From contig NZ_JABTTS010000013.1 in NCBI RefSeq assembly GCF_018638295.1, forward strand, positions 1 through 64,000: DNA of 64,000 nt, written 5' to 3'. A program made the position numbers and the translations under genes. The stretch is from Streptomyces sp. CHD11. GTDB taxonomy: Bacteria > Actinomycetota > Actinomycetes > Streptomycetales > Streptomycetaceae. The notes below the pieces were generated by a model. The model was not told the origin of the DNA. It worked only from the letters and a program-made list of their open reading frames with translations, and did no database searches. Shown here piece after piece: positions 15,623 to 26,200 of this stretch (position 1 is its first letter; each line of letters opens with the position of its first letter).

Positions 15623-18600
15623 TCACTCAGACCCGAACTTACGCGGGTGGCCGGACGGCCATCTTGGGGCGAGCATGATGGTCAGGGTGACTGCGTTGTG
15701 GACGTGTAGCTGGTCGGCTCCGCTCTGTTGTGCGATCGAGCGCGCGTCGGTGGCGAGCTGCGTGTAGATACGGGGGGCGGGGTCCTGGTCGAGAGCGAGG
15801 GCGAGCGGGCGAGCGATCTCCCGGGCGACCCATCCGAGGAAGACACCCTGGTGCTGAACCTGGATGGCGTTCGGGTCGGCCTCGTTGCCGGGGTCGCGAA
15901 CGAGGTCGAGGGGAGCGCCAGCCGGCAGCTGTGCGAGGGTTGCGTCGTTGCCGCTGTGGCGGACACCGCGCAGGGGGCAGGTGAAGGTCCCGGCGCCGCT
16001 CAGAATCGCGGCCTGGGTGGCGCGGGGGCTTCGACGTTCGGTGCTGCGGATTAGGAGGCGGGCGGTGTCCGGGTCGGTGAGCGTGGTGATCTCGTCGGTG
16101 GTGAGCTGGCTGAGCCAGTCGAGGAACTGTCGGAAGGTCGGCTCCGGGTAGGGGCAGTTCGCGGCGAGGTTGGTTGCGGTGGCGCGGTCGCGGATGCCGA
16201 TGCTCGAGGCGTAGCAGGCGGCGGGGCTGCCCACCCCGTATTTGATCATGGCGGGGAGTGCGGCCATGTGGCCCTCGGCGGGAACGCCGCGCCGGAGTTC
16301 AAGGAGTTGGAGGAGCGCGGAGACGACCCAGGCGAGGTCCTGGACGATGATCTTGTCGATCGCGCTGGTTGTCGCGGTGATGTCGGGAGTGAGCAGGTCC
16401 CCGTGATGCCTCTGGTGGAGGTCGGCTGCTGGGAGACCGGCGATCCAGTCGGTGGCCAGCGATATGAGCGCGGGGCCGGCGACCTTCTTCTGTCGGATGC
16501 CGCGCTGGACTTCGTACACGTCCGTGGCGAGGGACAGGATGAGGCGCTGCAAGGCGGGCCAGAGCTCGACGGTGAGCAGTTCGGGGCGTACGTCGAGGAC
16601 GGTCTGGATCTGCTCGGCGGCGGCGAGCGCGTCGATCCCGCCCTGCACGCTGAGGCCGGAGCGGACGATCGCGGCGCGGGCGAGTCGGTCGGGCAGACGG
16701 TGAGCGATGGCAGCCACGCGGCGGGCGGAGAAACGTGCCAGCGGGGCCAGTGACCAATCCTGGGCCCCGAGTTGGTGTCCGCCGAGGGTGTCACCGAGGA
16801 GTGCCTCGGCAGCCTGCTCGAGGAACTGCTGGTCGGGCGTTTCGACAACCTCCTCGGCGAGCAGGGCCAGGAGCTGGATGTCCAGTCCCTCGGCCCACTC
16901 GGCCAGTTTCCCGCCGGCAGGGTCGTTCAGGTCCAGGGCCGTGAGATCCTCGCCGCCGCCGGGCCGACGGCCGAGACGTGCGGTGACCAGCTCGTAGTAG
17001 AGCCAGCCGAGCGTGGAGACGACCGGTTCGATCTTGTCCCTGTCCAGATAGCGGCGGCGTAGTTCCTGGGCGGCACTGGAGTCCTTGGCGATCAGGACGA
17101 CGTGGCCTTCGGTCTCCTGGCCGGCGCGGCCGGCCCGCCCGGCGGTGTTCCAGAAGTCGCGGACACTGACCCGCTCGCCCTGGCCGCGCCAGGTGTCGGG
17201 GACGAGGACCGTCTTGGTGGGCAGGTTCATGCCCTGGGACAGGGTGCTGGTCGCGCACAGGACCCGCAGCGCGCCGTTGCGGTAGGCCCGCTCGAGGCAG
17301 GTGCGGACGGCTTGGGGGACTTCGGAGTGGTGGTAGGCATATCCGCCGAGGACCATGAGGGCCAGCTCGTGGCTGTTTCCGATGTGCCGGCCGATCTCGG
17401 CGGATGCTTCGAGGCGCCGGCGGGCGACCTCGGCGCTGAAAGAACCGTCCGCGGTGCCGAGTTTGGGTGCGCCCTGTTTCTTCAGGGCCTCGCCCAGAGC
17501 CTTGGCGGCGGCCCGGGCCTTGACCTTGGTGGGCTGCGCAATGAGGACGGGGCCGAGCCGGTCGAAGTGCAGCGCGAGGGCCGCGGCGACGTCCTTGGGC
17601 GCGCTGGGGAAGAGGTTGACACGCTTTTTGTACCGGGTCAGGACGCGAGGGAGGAAGAACTCGCCGTTGCTGCCGTTGCCGTAGTCGATGGCGCCTTGTT
17701 GTCCGTCGGCGTTGCGGCCGCGCCAGGAGAAGACCCCCACCCTCAGCCGGGAGGGTGACCAGTTGATCTTTGCGAGGTTGGTGGCATCCGCGTCGGGGTC
17801 GAGCCATCGGGCTAGGTCCTCGCCGTTGGGCAGGACCGCTGAGAGCAGCAGGAGACGGGAGTCCGGGGCGGTGCGGCGGATACGGGTCAGCAGCATCTCC
17901 AGGCGCAGTCCGCGTTCGGAGCGATCGATGGCGTGACTCTCATCGACCAGGACCAGAGCGAGGCGTGCCGCCAGTTCGGGCATGTTGCGCAGCAGCAGGT
18001 CGAGCTTTTCGCTGGTGACGACGAGGACGTCGGTGAAGTCCAGGAGCTGTATCTCGTAGCGGACGTGTTCGGCGCCGCCGAAGAGGGAGGAGACCCTCAA
18101 GCCGAGCAGTTCGAGGCTCTCGGCCAGGTGCCGCTCGACTTGTGCGGCGAGAGCACGGGTGGGGACGACGTAGACGGCGAGTCGGGAGACGAGCCACCAG
18201 CGGTTCTCGTCGCCGGGCCGAGGGGCCAGAGCGTGCAGGATGGCCCACTCGGCGATGTGGGTCTTGCCCGCCGAGGTGGGCATAGTCACCGCCATGTTCC
18301 GCGCTGCGGCGTCGAGCAGGCCGGCGTCCAGGGCGGCGCGTTGAGAAGGCCACACCTGGATGACGGGCCGCTCGGCAACGATCAGAGCCTTGAGGTAGCG
18401 CTCCCACAGGCGACCCCAGGTGGCCGCGCGGCGCAGCAGCAGCCAGGGTGAGGTGGCGACAATGTCCTCGGTGACGTGGGCGAGGGAGTCGATCAGGGTC
18501 CAGGTGTCGGCCACCGAGGCATCCAGCAGGATGGAGGATGCCTTGCGCAGACCAGCGACGGCGGCCCGGCCGGCGTCCCGGTTGCCGGTACGCCAAAGGA

Positions 18601-19258
18601 TGGCGAGGTTGCGCGCGGCGCGTCCGGTGAGCCCGTAGGCGGCGAGCACGGCGGCGTCCGCCACGTCGGCCTGTCCCTCGGCGGTTTCCCCGAGGAGCCG
18701 CCGCCCTAGGGTGGGAAGGTCGTCGGCAGTCTGCTGGCCCAGGCGTGAGACCTCGTCGAGGTCACGGCGAAGGACGGCTCCGGTCAGTTCGGCGATCCGG
18801 AACGGGGCGGCCGTGGTGGGCGTCTCGAAGACCTCGTTCTCGCCGCGGGCGAATAGAGAGCGTGCCTCGTGGGTGAAGGCGGCGGCGAGGGTGGCGGCGT
18901 TGGCCTGGTAGCCGGCCAGGCTCCACATCGTCGCGGCGATCGCCAGCAGCTCCACGCGCCGGGGGTGCGCGATCTCGTATCGGTCGGCAAGGTCGGCGTA
19001 CGCCTCGGCGATCTCGGTCAGCGGGCCGGGATCGGCTCGGCGTTCGCGCGGGGTGCGGGTGAGCTGGCCCAACCGGGCGAGGGCCAGGCCGTTGCGTATG
19101 CCGTCGAGGTCGTAGGTGTAGGCGACGGGGGCGCCTTCAAGGCTGATCTGATCGCCCAGGACGTGCGAGCGCAGCTGGGCTCGCAGGCCGGGGGCGGCTT
19201 CGCCGTTGGTGAGGACTTCCTCGCCGAGCCGGTGGATGGTGCCGTTGTAGTCCTTCAC
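15623..19258 (-). CDS. hamB: Hachiman-like HamB: Ski2-type superfamily 2 helicase with C-terminal HIRAN domain
   Basis: 1211 residues. After a helical N-terminal 300 residues come the helicase motifs: I at 326-332 (PTSAGKT), II near 439 (DESH), the III region LLLSAVLPNG, SQGMNLPTKTV, and VI as AGRAGRAGQ. The C-terminus (about 1110-1185) has a HIRAN-like pattern: PLDLVRDPGNEADPNAIQV, then GVFLGWVAREIARPLALALD. HIRAN domains bind DNA ends. It overlaps the HamA-like gene by four bases (GTGA), so the two are co-translated. In Hachiman defence, the helicase surveys DNA and controls the HamA nuclease. The HIRAN tail is, to my knowledge, not a standard part of HamB. Confidence 0.75.
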   Translation of the reverse strand: MKDYNGTIHRLGEEVLTNGEAAPGLRAQLRSHVLGDQISLEGAPVAYTYDLDGIRNGLALARLGQLTRTPRERRADPGPLTEIAEAYADLADRYEIAHPRRVELLAIAATMWSLAGYQANAATLAAAFTHEARSLFARGENEVFETPTTAAPFRIAELTGAVLRRDLDEVSRLGQQTADDLPTLGRRLLGETAEGQADVADAAVLAAYGLTGRAARNLAILWRTGNRDAGRAAVAGLRKASSILLDASVADTWTLIDSLAHVTEDIVATSPWLLLRRAATWGRLWERYLKALIVAERPVIQVWPSQRAALDAGLLDAAARNMAVTMPTSAGKTHIAEWAILHALAPRPGDENRWWLVSRLAVYVVPTRALAAQVERHLAESLELLGLRVSSLFGGAEHVRYEIQLLDFTDVLVVTSEKLDLLLRNMPELAARLALVLVDESHAIDRSERGLRLEMLLTRIRRTAPDSRLLLLSAVLPNGEDLARWLDPDADATNLAKINWSPSRLRVGVFSWRGRNADGQQGAIDYGNGSNGEFFLPRVLTRYKKRVNLFPSAPKDVAAALALHFDRLGPVLIAQPTKVKARAAAKALGEALKKQGAPKLGTADGSFSAEVARRRLEASAEIGRHIGNSHELALMVLGGYAYHHSEVPQAVRTCLERAYRNGALRVLCATSTLSQGMNLPTKTVLVPDTWRGQGERVSVRDFWNTAGRAGRAGQETEGHVVLIAKDSSAAQELRRRYLDRDKIEPVVSTLGWLYYELVTARLGRRPGGGEDLTALDLNDPAGGKLAEWAEGLDIQLLALLAEEVVETPDQQFLEQAAEALLGDTLGGHQLGAQDWSLAPLARFSARRVAAIAHRLPDRLARAAIVRSGLSVQGGIDALAAAEQIQTVLDVRPELLTVELWPALQRLILSLATDVYEVQRGIRQKKVAGPALISLATDWIAGLPAADLHQRHHGDLLTPDITATTSAIDKIIVQDLAWVVSALLQLLELRRGVPAEGHMAALPAMIKYGVGSPAACYASSIGIRDRATATNLAANCPYPEPTFRQFLDWLSQLTTDEITTLTDPDTARLLIRSTERRSPRATQAAILSGAGTFTCPLRGVRHSGNDATLAQLPAGAPLDLVRDPGNEADPNAIQVQHQGVFLGWVAREIARPLALALDQDPAPRIYTQLATDARSIAQQSGADQLHVHNAVTLTIMLAPRWPSGHPRKFGSE

Positions 19259-20052
19259 GCCGCGGTGCCCCTGTTGGTCTCGGTACGGCGGGGTCCGGCG
19301 CCGGTTTCGGCGGCCCGGTAGACGCGTGCCACAAAGTCCTGCAACCCGCTGATCTTGACGACCGTCAGCTCGGTGCGCTGGGTCACCACGTCGGCCAGGA
19401 GGGCTACGACGTCGTCTTTCCAGACGAGGGCTTCATGGACGAAGACCATGTGCCGCTCCACCACCCGCTCCTCGGGGCGCCGCAGCAGCGCTGCGAGGTG
19501 CCGGACGAGGAACTGGTGGTCACGCTCGGCGCAGCGGACCAGGGCGAAGTGGAGGCTCTCGTCAAGGCGACCGAGGACCTTCTCCAGACTGTCGTGCGCC
19601 TCTGTTCCCAGGGCACGTTTGCGCGTGGCGCGGGTCTTGACCTCGGGCACAGCGATCACTGGCGGCGTCTGGCGGAAGCGGAAGGCCAGCACGTCCGTGC
19701 CCTGCACGGCTTGGTTCGGGGTCTGCTTGTAGCGCAGCTTCAGGATCGGCACACACCAGCGGCGCACCCTCCGGTATAGGCCGGCGGTGACGATCTCGCC
19801 GAAGTCGCCGTGACGGACCTTGATGTCGGCCGGGAACTTGTTGGCGCGCAGATAATCCGCGACCTCCGGGGACCCCAGATCGTCGAACACGAGTGCGAGT
19901 TCACTCGGATTGAGGTAGTTGCGGGCCACATCGCGGCCGAGCTGGTCCACCAGCTCCTCGTCATCGAGCTCTCCGGACTCGACGAGGGCCTCATAGTGCA
20001 GCTCGCTCTCCAGCTGCTCCACCGGCTCCTGCTCCAGCCACTTGCCGAACAT
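19255..20052 (-). CDS. hamA: Hachiman-like HamA nuclease (DUF1837, PD-(D/E)xK type)
   Basis: 265 residues from ATG 20052 (MFGKWLEQEP). The nuclease core is visible: Glu in GDFGEIV (about 83-88), GTDVLAF (118-124), and PEVKTR (136-141) giving the D...ExK set. The layout fits DUF1837/HamA. The upstream extension of the frame is Arg/Pro-rich and looks non-coding, so the inner ATG is preferred. The stop overlaps the GTG of the helicase gene. It lies 232 bases downstream of the pPIWI-RE gene on the same strand and may be co-transcribed with it. Confidence 0.72.
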   Translation of the reverse strand: MFGKWLEQEPVEQLESELHYEALVESGELDDEELVDQLGRDVARNYLNPSELALVFDDLGSPEVADYLRANKFPADIKVRHGDFGEIVTAGLYRRVRRWCVPILKLRYKQTPNQAVQGTDVLAFRFRQTPPVIAVPEVKTRATRKRALGTEAHDSLEKVLGRLDESLHFALVRCAERDHQFLVRHLAALLRRPEERVVERHMVFVHEALVWKDDVVALLADVVTQRTELTVVKISGLQDFVARVYRAAETGAGPRRTETNRGTAA

Positions 20053-20284
20053 ACGCACCCCCGAACTCGCTGGTTCTCCCTCCGTCCTCATTGTCACGTA
20101 TGCCACCCGAGCACGAGACCCGCTTATGCGCAGCCGGAAGCAGAAGCCCGATGCCTGCCTCGACCCCATGGGAGCGCGAACCACGGTCCTGCTCGTGTCA
20201 GACGGAAGGCAGGCCGCCCACCGCCGCGTGAGCGGCCAGGAAGGCAAGTCGGCTTCGCGGCACCGCGGTCTGGATGTTTCGCAT

Positions 20285-23251
20285 CTATTCGTCGGCAGCT
20301 TCGTCTCCCTGCCCCTCGGGAGGCGCCGACCGTCGGTACTGGGGGTGGTCGAGGTCGAGCTGTTTGGCTGCGTGCAAGGGGACGGGGTAACGGGAGCGGT
20401 CGGACCAGGCGATGGTCTGGTGACACAAGCGCGCGGTCGTCCGTGCGAGCATCGTCCGGTCGACCCCTTCGGCCACACCGACTGGGTAGATCTCGGTCGC
20501 TGTGACGGCCCACCACGGAGCCTTGAGCTCATTCGTCTCCCGCGCCCCCTCCTCCCCGCCCTTGCCCGGGTCGGCATCCCAGCGAGTGATGGCCTTGCCC
20601 AGGTCTCCGCCCTTGGCTTGGTAGTTGCGCGGGATGTTGAACAGGATCCAAAAGGGGTTCCCGAAGTCCACGTCGGCGCGGTGCAGTTTGGCCGATGCGA
20701 ACAGGATGGACTCTTTCTCAGTGTCCGGATCGCTCTCGCGAGGGACGGGAACGTACTGGGGCACTTCGTCCGCGGCGACGTTCATCCGGATGACCGCGCT
20801 CGGCTTCTTACGAGGTGCGTTCCTGGCTTTGCCCCACCCCGGCAGCCAGGTGCGTGGATCGGTGATGTCCTCTTCCTGGTAGCTCTGATTCTCGTTGTGC
20901 AGGCCCGTCCACATCCGTCGGCAGGCGTGCCCGTCGACCATGACGACATAGCCCATGTCGGGTTCCAGCTCGTCGCGTACGAGGCTGGAGAGTGCGTCTT
21001 CGACGTGTGCTGCTGCTTCCGCCCAGCGTTCCTTGTCCGTTTCGCCCTTGCCGTCGACGTGGAGTGCGTAGTCACTGGCGTGGAAGGCAGCGATTGCTTC
21101 CCGGTAGGGCACCCAGGCCCCGATTTGGGGCGTCCACGCTCGCATTGTCCAGGCATCGCCCTCCTCCGGCGGGAACAGGGCGGTGGCAACGATGATGCGT
21201 TTGGTGTGCTTGCCGTCGGCGGTCTTGGCCTGCCGGCGGGCGTGGATCCCGCAGTAGACGAGTTTCCCCGCCTCGTGGCCCTTCTTGTCCTTCGCGATGG
21301 CCCGCGCGAGGCGCTGGTCGATGATCCCGAGTGAGCGGTACAGATCGAGGAGCGCCATGTAAGCGGCGTGGTCTTTCCCCGGCTTCGGAGGACTGATCTC
21401 TGTTGCGGGGTTTCCGAACGTCCCCGGCTTCATTCCCGAGGTGAACTGGCAGACGAAGTCCTTCTTGGCCAGGAAGCGGCGGACCTGGAACTTCCCATCA
21501 TAGCGCTCCTTGCGCAGCAGGAATGCGTTCCGTTTCTCTCCATCCTTCTTCTTCAGAGCCGGGATCTCGGTCTCGCACCACGCGCCGACCATGACCTGCG
21601 ACTCGCTGTCGGCGAAGTCGTCTTCGAGGGATTTGAACTCCACGGTCCGGTTGATGTCGTCGCCGTGTGATAGGAAGCGCTCAGCCTGACGGAACACCAC
21701 GCTGATGCCGGGAGTGAGGAAGACCTCCTCGCCTGGCCCCGGATCACCGATGGGTGGGCCGTCCGGGAAGGCAAGGGATAGTGCGTTGATCATGCGCAGG
21801 CGGGTGTTCCAGCGGTACCACAGGCATACGATCCGCAGGTGTTCGAAGCCCTGGGCCTTCACGGAAGCGGTGATTTCTTCGGGCGGGGGAAAGCCGATGG
21901 TGTGGAGAAGTTCGCCGGCTTCGATGCGGCTTGCACGCTCCTGCGGGGCCATCTTCTGTTTGTCCGTGGGGCGCGGCTCGAAGGTCATCGGTTCTACCGC
22001 GAAGTCGACCCAGGTGGGTTTCTCTCTCAGCACCTTGGAGACGTGCTCGGCCAGGAGCCGCAGATGCAGGGTGCCAGGTCCCGTGCCGACAGCGAAGTTG
22101 TCGTTCCTCGGCATGAGCGGGCGGATGACGCCGGCGTCAGGAGTAATGAATGAGGGGAATTCCCCCTCCTCGGCGGCCTTCTCCAACAGGGTCCGCTCTT
22201 CAGTGACACGCGTCTGCAGTGCTTGCAGGACGCTGATGTCCATCTCGTCACGTGCGAGCAGTTCCAGGGCGCGCTGGTTGACGGCTCGGACGCTGCAGTT
22301 GCGTACCAACTCGGTGTGCAGAATAGGAAGGCCGTCGCTGCCCTGGTAGATGTGCGTGGACTTCGCATAAACCATGTTGCTGTGCACGCGGGTGACATGG
22401 GCGTCCAGGAAGATGACCGGGTGGACGACATTGGGCTCGGTCTTCATGACCACCGATAGCCGGGACATCGCGTACTGCGCCTTGGTGGCCTCGTTGACCT
22501 CGGTTGCGTCGTCACGGAGGTTGTACTTGCGACCGAAGGGGTGATCCCAGGCGATGAGGCCGCCCCGGCTGTCGGGGAGGTATGTGACTTCCCTTTTGTT
22601 CGGATTGGCTTTCCAGCCGATCGTGCGGTTCTTGTAAACCTGTCCGCCGTCGGCGTCGAGCTTGGGAGAGCCGTCCTTCTCCTTCGCAGCGACCTTCTCA
22701 GTGATCGGGACGAGGTCGTAGATGGTGAACTTGTCCTGGGCGAGCTTCTTGGAGATCACCCATGGCACGGCCACGTACATCCAGTCGGGACACTTCGGCT
22801 GCCTGCCTGGCACCGGCTTAAGGAGCCGCGCCATGTCGAATTCCTGCTCGGGAGTCTTCGCGATGGCTTCGGCCACCGGCGGTACGTCGAGGAGGACGGC
22901 CTGGTCGGTGTTCAGCCCCTTGCTGTAGCCGACGACGCACCGGAAGACGTGGCGCAGGGTCTCGTCGTCAATCTTTTCCAACGAGACCAGGAAATTGAGG
23001 TACCGGTCGAGGTGGACGTACCCCCCGGTCTTGAATTTCAGGTAGGTCAGGGCGGTCGAGTACGGCAGGTTCCTCTTCTCGTCCGGATGCTGCTGGCTCT
23101 TCTGCTCGTCGTCTCCGTCGCCCTTCAGCTTCTCCCATTCATCCCGCACACTGCGCGGGAAAATCCGTACGTACACCTTCTGCCCTTGCACGAGTTCGGG
23201 GGTGCAGCGCAGGGTGAGGGTGTTCGGGAGGGTCTCGGTGGTGTCGCTCAA
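20285..23251 (-). CDS. pPIWI-RE family protein (prokaryotic PIWI/Argonaute relative)
   Basis: About 988 residues. The C-terminal RNase H-like PIWI region reads PSAVIRMNVAADEVPQYVPV, then FASAKLH, NPFWILFNIPRNYQAKGG, APWWAVTATEIYP and RYPVPLHAAKQLDLDHP. This is the pattern I know from the pPIWI-RE RNase H domain; the N-terminal section fits its module X (old DUF3962). No DEDX tetrad of catalytic long pAgos is evident. A TTG at 23251 behind GAAAGAG starts 32 bases after the helicase stop; the longer frame reads into the helicase gene. With the two upstream genes it forms the known three-gene pPIWI-RE island. Confidence 0.82.
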   Translation of the reverse strand: MSDTTETLPNTLTLRCTPELVQGQKVYVRIFPRSVRDEWEKLKGDGDDEQKSQQHPDEKRNLPYSTALTYLKFKTGGYVHLDRYLNFLVSLEKIDDETLRHVFRCVVGYSKGLNTDQAVLLDVPPVAEAIAKTPEQEFDMARLLKPVPGRQPKCPDWMYVAVPWVISKKLAQDKFTIYDLVPITEKVAAKEKDGSPKLDADGGQVYKNRTIGWKANPNKREVTYLPDSRGGLIAWDHPFGRKYNLRDDATEVNEATKAQYAMSRLSVVMKTEPNVVHPVIFLDAHVTRVHSNMVYAKSTHIYQGSDGLPILHTELVRNCSVRAVNQRALELLARDEMDISVLQALQTRVTEERTLLEKAAEEGEFPSFITPDAGVIRPLMPRNDNFAVGTGPGTLHLRLLAEHVSKVLREKPTWVDFAVEPMTFEPRPTDKQKMAPQERASRIEAGELLHTIGFPPPEEITASVKAQGFEHLRIVCLWYRWNTRLRMINALSLAFPDGPPIGDPGPGEEVFLTPGISVVFRQAERFLSHGDDINRTVEFKSLEDDFADSESQVMVGAWCETEIPALKKKDGEKRNAFLLRKERYDGKFQVRRFLAKKDFVCQFTSGMKPGTFGNPATEISPPKPGKDHAAYMALLDLYRSLGIIDQRLARAIAKDKKGHEAGKLVYCGIHARRQAKTADGKHTKRIIVATALFPPEEGDAWTMRAWTPQIGAWVPYREAIAAFHASDYALHVDGKGETDKERWAEAAAHVEDALSSLVRDELEPDMGYVVMVDGHACRRMWTGLHNENQSYQEEDITDPRTWLPGWGKARNAPRKKPSAVIRMNVAADEVPQYVPVPRESDPDTEKESILFASAKLHRADVDFGNPFWILFNIPRNYQAKGGDLGKAITRWDADPGKGGEEGARETNELKAPWWAVTATEIYPVGVAEGVDRTMLARTTARLCHQTIAWSDRSRYPVPLHAAKQLDLDHPQYRRSAPPEGQGDEAADE

Positions 23252-23283
23252 CGCTGTGATCTCTTTCGGGAAGAAGTGCTGGG

Positions 23284-26200
23284 CTATGCGGAGAGGGCGA
23301 GGTCGACGCCTGCGTAGGTCAGGAAGGCGTTGACCGCTTCGCCGTACAGTTCGGCCATCTGCCGGCGTTCTTCCGGCAGCCACCGGGAGGCCATGCGTTC
23401 GATGATGCTGGCCAGGTCGGAGCTCCATGTCTCGTCGTGGAAGGCGTAGTCCACGAAGTGCAGTTCCATGTTGGTGCCGCCGCGTCGTGCTCGGCCGGCT
23501 AGCTGGATGAGGGACACCAGCATTCCGGCGACCATCTGTTCCTGGAGGACGAGGTCCATCGTCGACAACTGTGGGGAGGAGCGCAGGATGGTGCTCAGGT
23601 GGTTGCGTGATGCGGTGTGGGCCGCCTGTAGAGCCTGGACGGGATCCGATGTGCCGGACGCGGGGAACGAGTTGATGCCTGCTGCGTTGACGCTCCCGTA
23701 CATCCAGGTGGGGTCGTCGATGATCAGCGGGGGCCTCACACAAAGGTAGATGGAGTGGATGGCTGAGCGGAGATTGACGACGATGTTGAGTCCTCTGGCG
23801 ATGTTAGCCAGGGGGGCGATCAGGATGTCGCCGAATTGGGGGAATTCCTCGACCTCTTCGACGGTGATGCGGCGCACTAGTGAGGGGTCGGGGAGGTGGC
23901 GGACGTTGCTGAGGCGGTCTTCTTCCCGGACGAGGACGCACACCCGGTGGGAGAGCCCTTTCGCCTTGGCGATGCCGGTGGCGATGTGGCCGCATTGTTC
24001 GTAGCTGTTGGCGGTGAGGATCACGCGGGCGCGGGTGCGGGTCGATTCCGATTTGGCCAGGCGTGTGAGTTTCCTCGACAGCTTTGTCTCGTACAGACGT
24101 TCGCCAATTTCGCGCAGGGCTTCGGGTTTGTCGGAGGGGAACTGGCCGGCGATCGGGATACGTTCTCCGGCCTTGCGGTGGCCGTTACCGTAGGTGACGG
24201 CCGAGGACTCGACCAGGATGGATTCTTCCTGGGCGTCGGTCATCCACCACATCACGGGCGCGTGGACATGTTCCTTGACCGCCTGAGGGAAGTGGGCCGT
24301 GGCGGAGAGACCGAAGATGGGCCGCTCCACCCCGGCGGTGATCAGTGAGACGAGTCCGCCGAGTTCCGATACGTAGGTGTGCGGGTCGCCGGCCATGTGC
24401 TGCGTGGAAAGCTTGGCGTCCTTTTCTGGGTTCTTCATGCCGGTGACCCGGTAGCCGTTGATCGGCCTGCCGATTGTTCCGTGCGGCAGTACGTCGGCGA
24501 TGCCGCCGGAGCGCATCGAGTCGATGATGCGGTTGGCGGTGAGCAGCCCAGAGTGACGCAGAGACTGGGCAGTGTCGCGCAGAACGGCGAGCGACACGTC
24601 CAGTTCGCTCATCAGCGTGCGGATGAGGAGGTGGTCGATGGCCCGGTTGCGTGCGCGGCCGTCGCTGATCATCGGCGCGAGGGCCTCGTGGAGCCTGAGT
24701 TTGAGCGCGTCGCGCTGGTTGATGCCGCGCGGCGACACGACGGCCCCGAGGACGCTGCTGACTCGTTCCCACTCGGGGTCCAAGAGCATGGGCGCGGGAG
24801 CCGTCTCGTCGTCTTCGCCGAGGTCGGGTGCCGGTACTAGGGCGTTGAGCCGGTGAATGGCCTCGGAGGGAAGCGGCTGGCCGTCGCTGACCTGGTATTC
24901 GGGGAACAGGAGGCTGATGAGTTCGCGGTCCTTGGAGCGTGGCAGGCGCCAGCCTTCGTAGTCGTATTCGTGCCGCAGCCGCGGGACTCGGGCGTCGTCG
25001 TGGTGGTTGAGGCGGAATGCCTTGGTGCACAGGCCGGTCAGCAGGGACTCGGCCATCAGCCGGACATGGCTGACCGGTTCGATGAGCTGGTCCTCGAAGC
25101 GCAGAGGAAGGTGCTTGGCCGCGGTGTCCAGGACCTGCGGTTCCGCGGTCCACGGGTGCCGGGAGTGCAAGTCGACCGTGGTGGCGCAGCGGTCGACGGC
25201 GACGGCCTGGAAGGCGTCGATCTCGTCGATGATGACGAAATCGCTGGCGCGGAGTACGAATTCGCGGACGGTGACGGACCGGACTGGGCGGCGGTCGATC
25301 TGGATGCCCACACGCATGGTGCCCTGGATGAAGTTGTGGTGGTTGGTGACGATCACCGTGGCGTCAGCGGCCTGGTAGGCGAGGGTGAACTTGCCGCAGG
25401 TCGGGATCCAGGGACAGGCCAGCATCTCTCCGCCACCGCGCAGGCTCAGGCAGTTCTCCTTACCGGGGCGGTAGCTACCCGCGGAGTCGAGCCAGTGCTG
25501 CTGTGCACACCCGTAGGCGAGGTGGTCGACGTCACGGCGGCCTCGCTTGCCCCATTCCCCGGGGGCGTCGGGGTCCTCCTTGACGAGGGCCGCGTGCTTG
25601 AGAGCCCGCTCGTGCCGCGAGGACGGCGACATCAGCGGAGCGCACGTCGCCAGGTGCTCGGTCTTGCCCGCCTCGTGCAGGATCTCGAGGTCGCGACTGA
25701 TGTCCCAGACGGAGGCGAGCGTGGCCTTGACGTCGGGGACGAGCAGGGTGACGCGGTAGTCGTTGAGCGCGGCCCACGAGCCCAGGAGTCGAACCAGCAC
25801 AGACTTACCGGTGCCGGTCGGTGCATGGAAAATCTGGGTCCGGCCAGCCAGCAGATCAAGCACGTCGACAGTGTCGGTGTCGCGTGCCTTCACCCGGTTG
25901 AGTAGACCCGTCAGCACCTTGTACAGCCAGGGGCCGGCCTCCGTGTCCTGGTACTGGGTGTCCAGGAGCTGTGCGATGTCCTTGAGTTCCTGGACGGTGA
26001 CCCGGACGGTGCCGAGGCTGGGCCGGGTGGTGAGGGCGGGAAGCGTGTCATGGCCGAGGGGCTGGGTGAAGGCGGGGAAGCGGGGGATGGTCACGCGGCC
26101 GTGGACGATCTCGTTGCCGTCGGTGCGTTCGTTGGTCTCGTACGTCTGGCCTGGCGCTGCGAACTCGTGGGGCTTGCGTCTGCTGCTCGGCCGCCGGTAG

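Noticed and set aside
20053..20577. N-terminal extension of the HamA-like protein
   Set aside because: The extension is Arg/Pro/Ser-rich, has no RBS and overlaps the end of the pPIWI-RE gene; ATG at 20052 gives a normal N-terminus.
20285..23251. Classification as a catalytic long-type Argonaute
   Set aside because: No PAZ/MID architecture or DEDX tetrad could be recognised; the gene order and C-terminal pattern fit pPIWI-RE instead.
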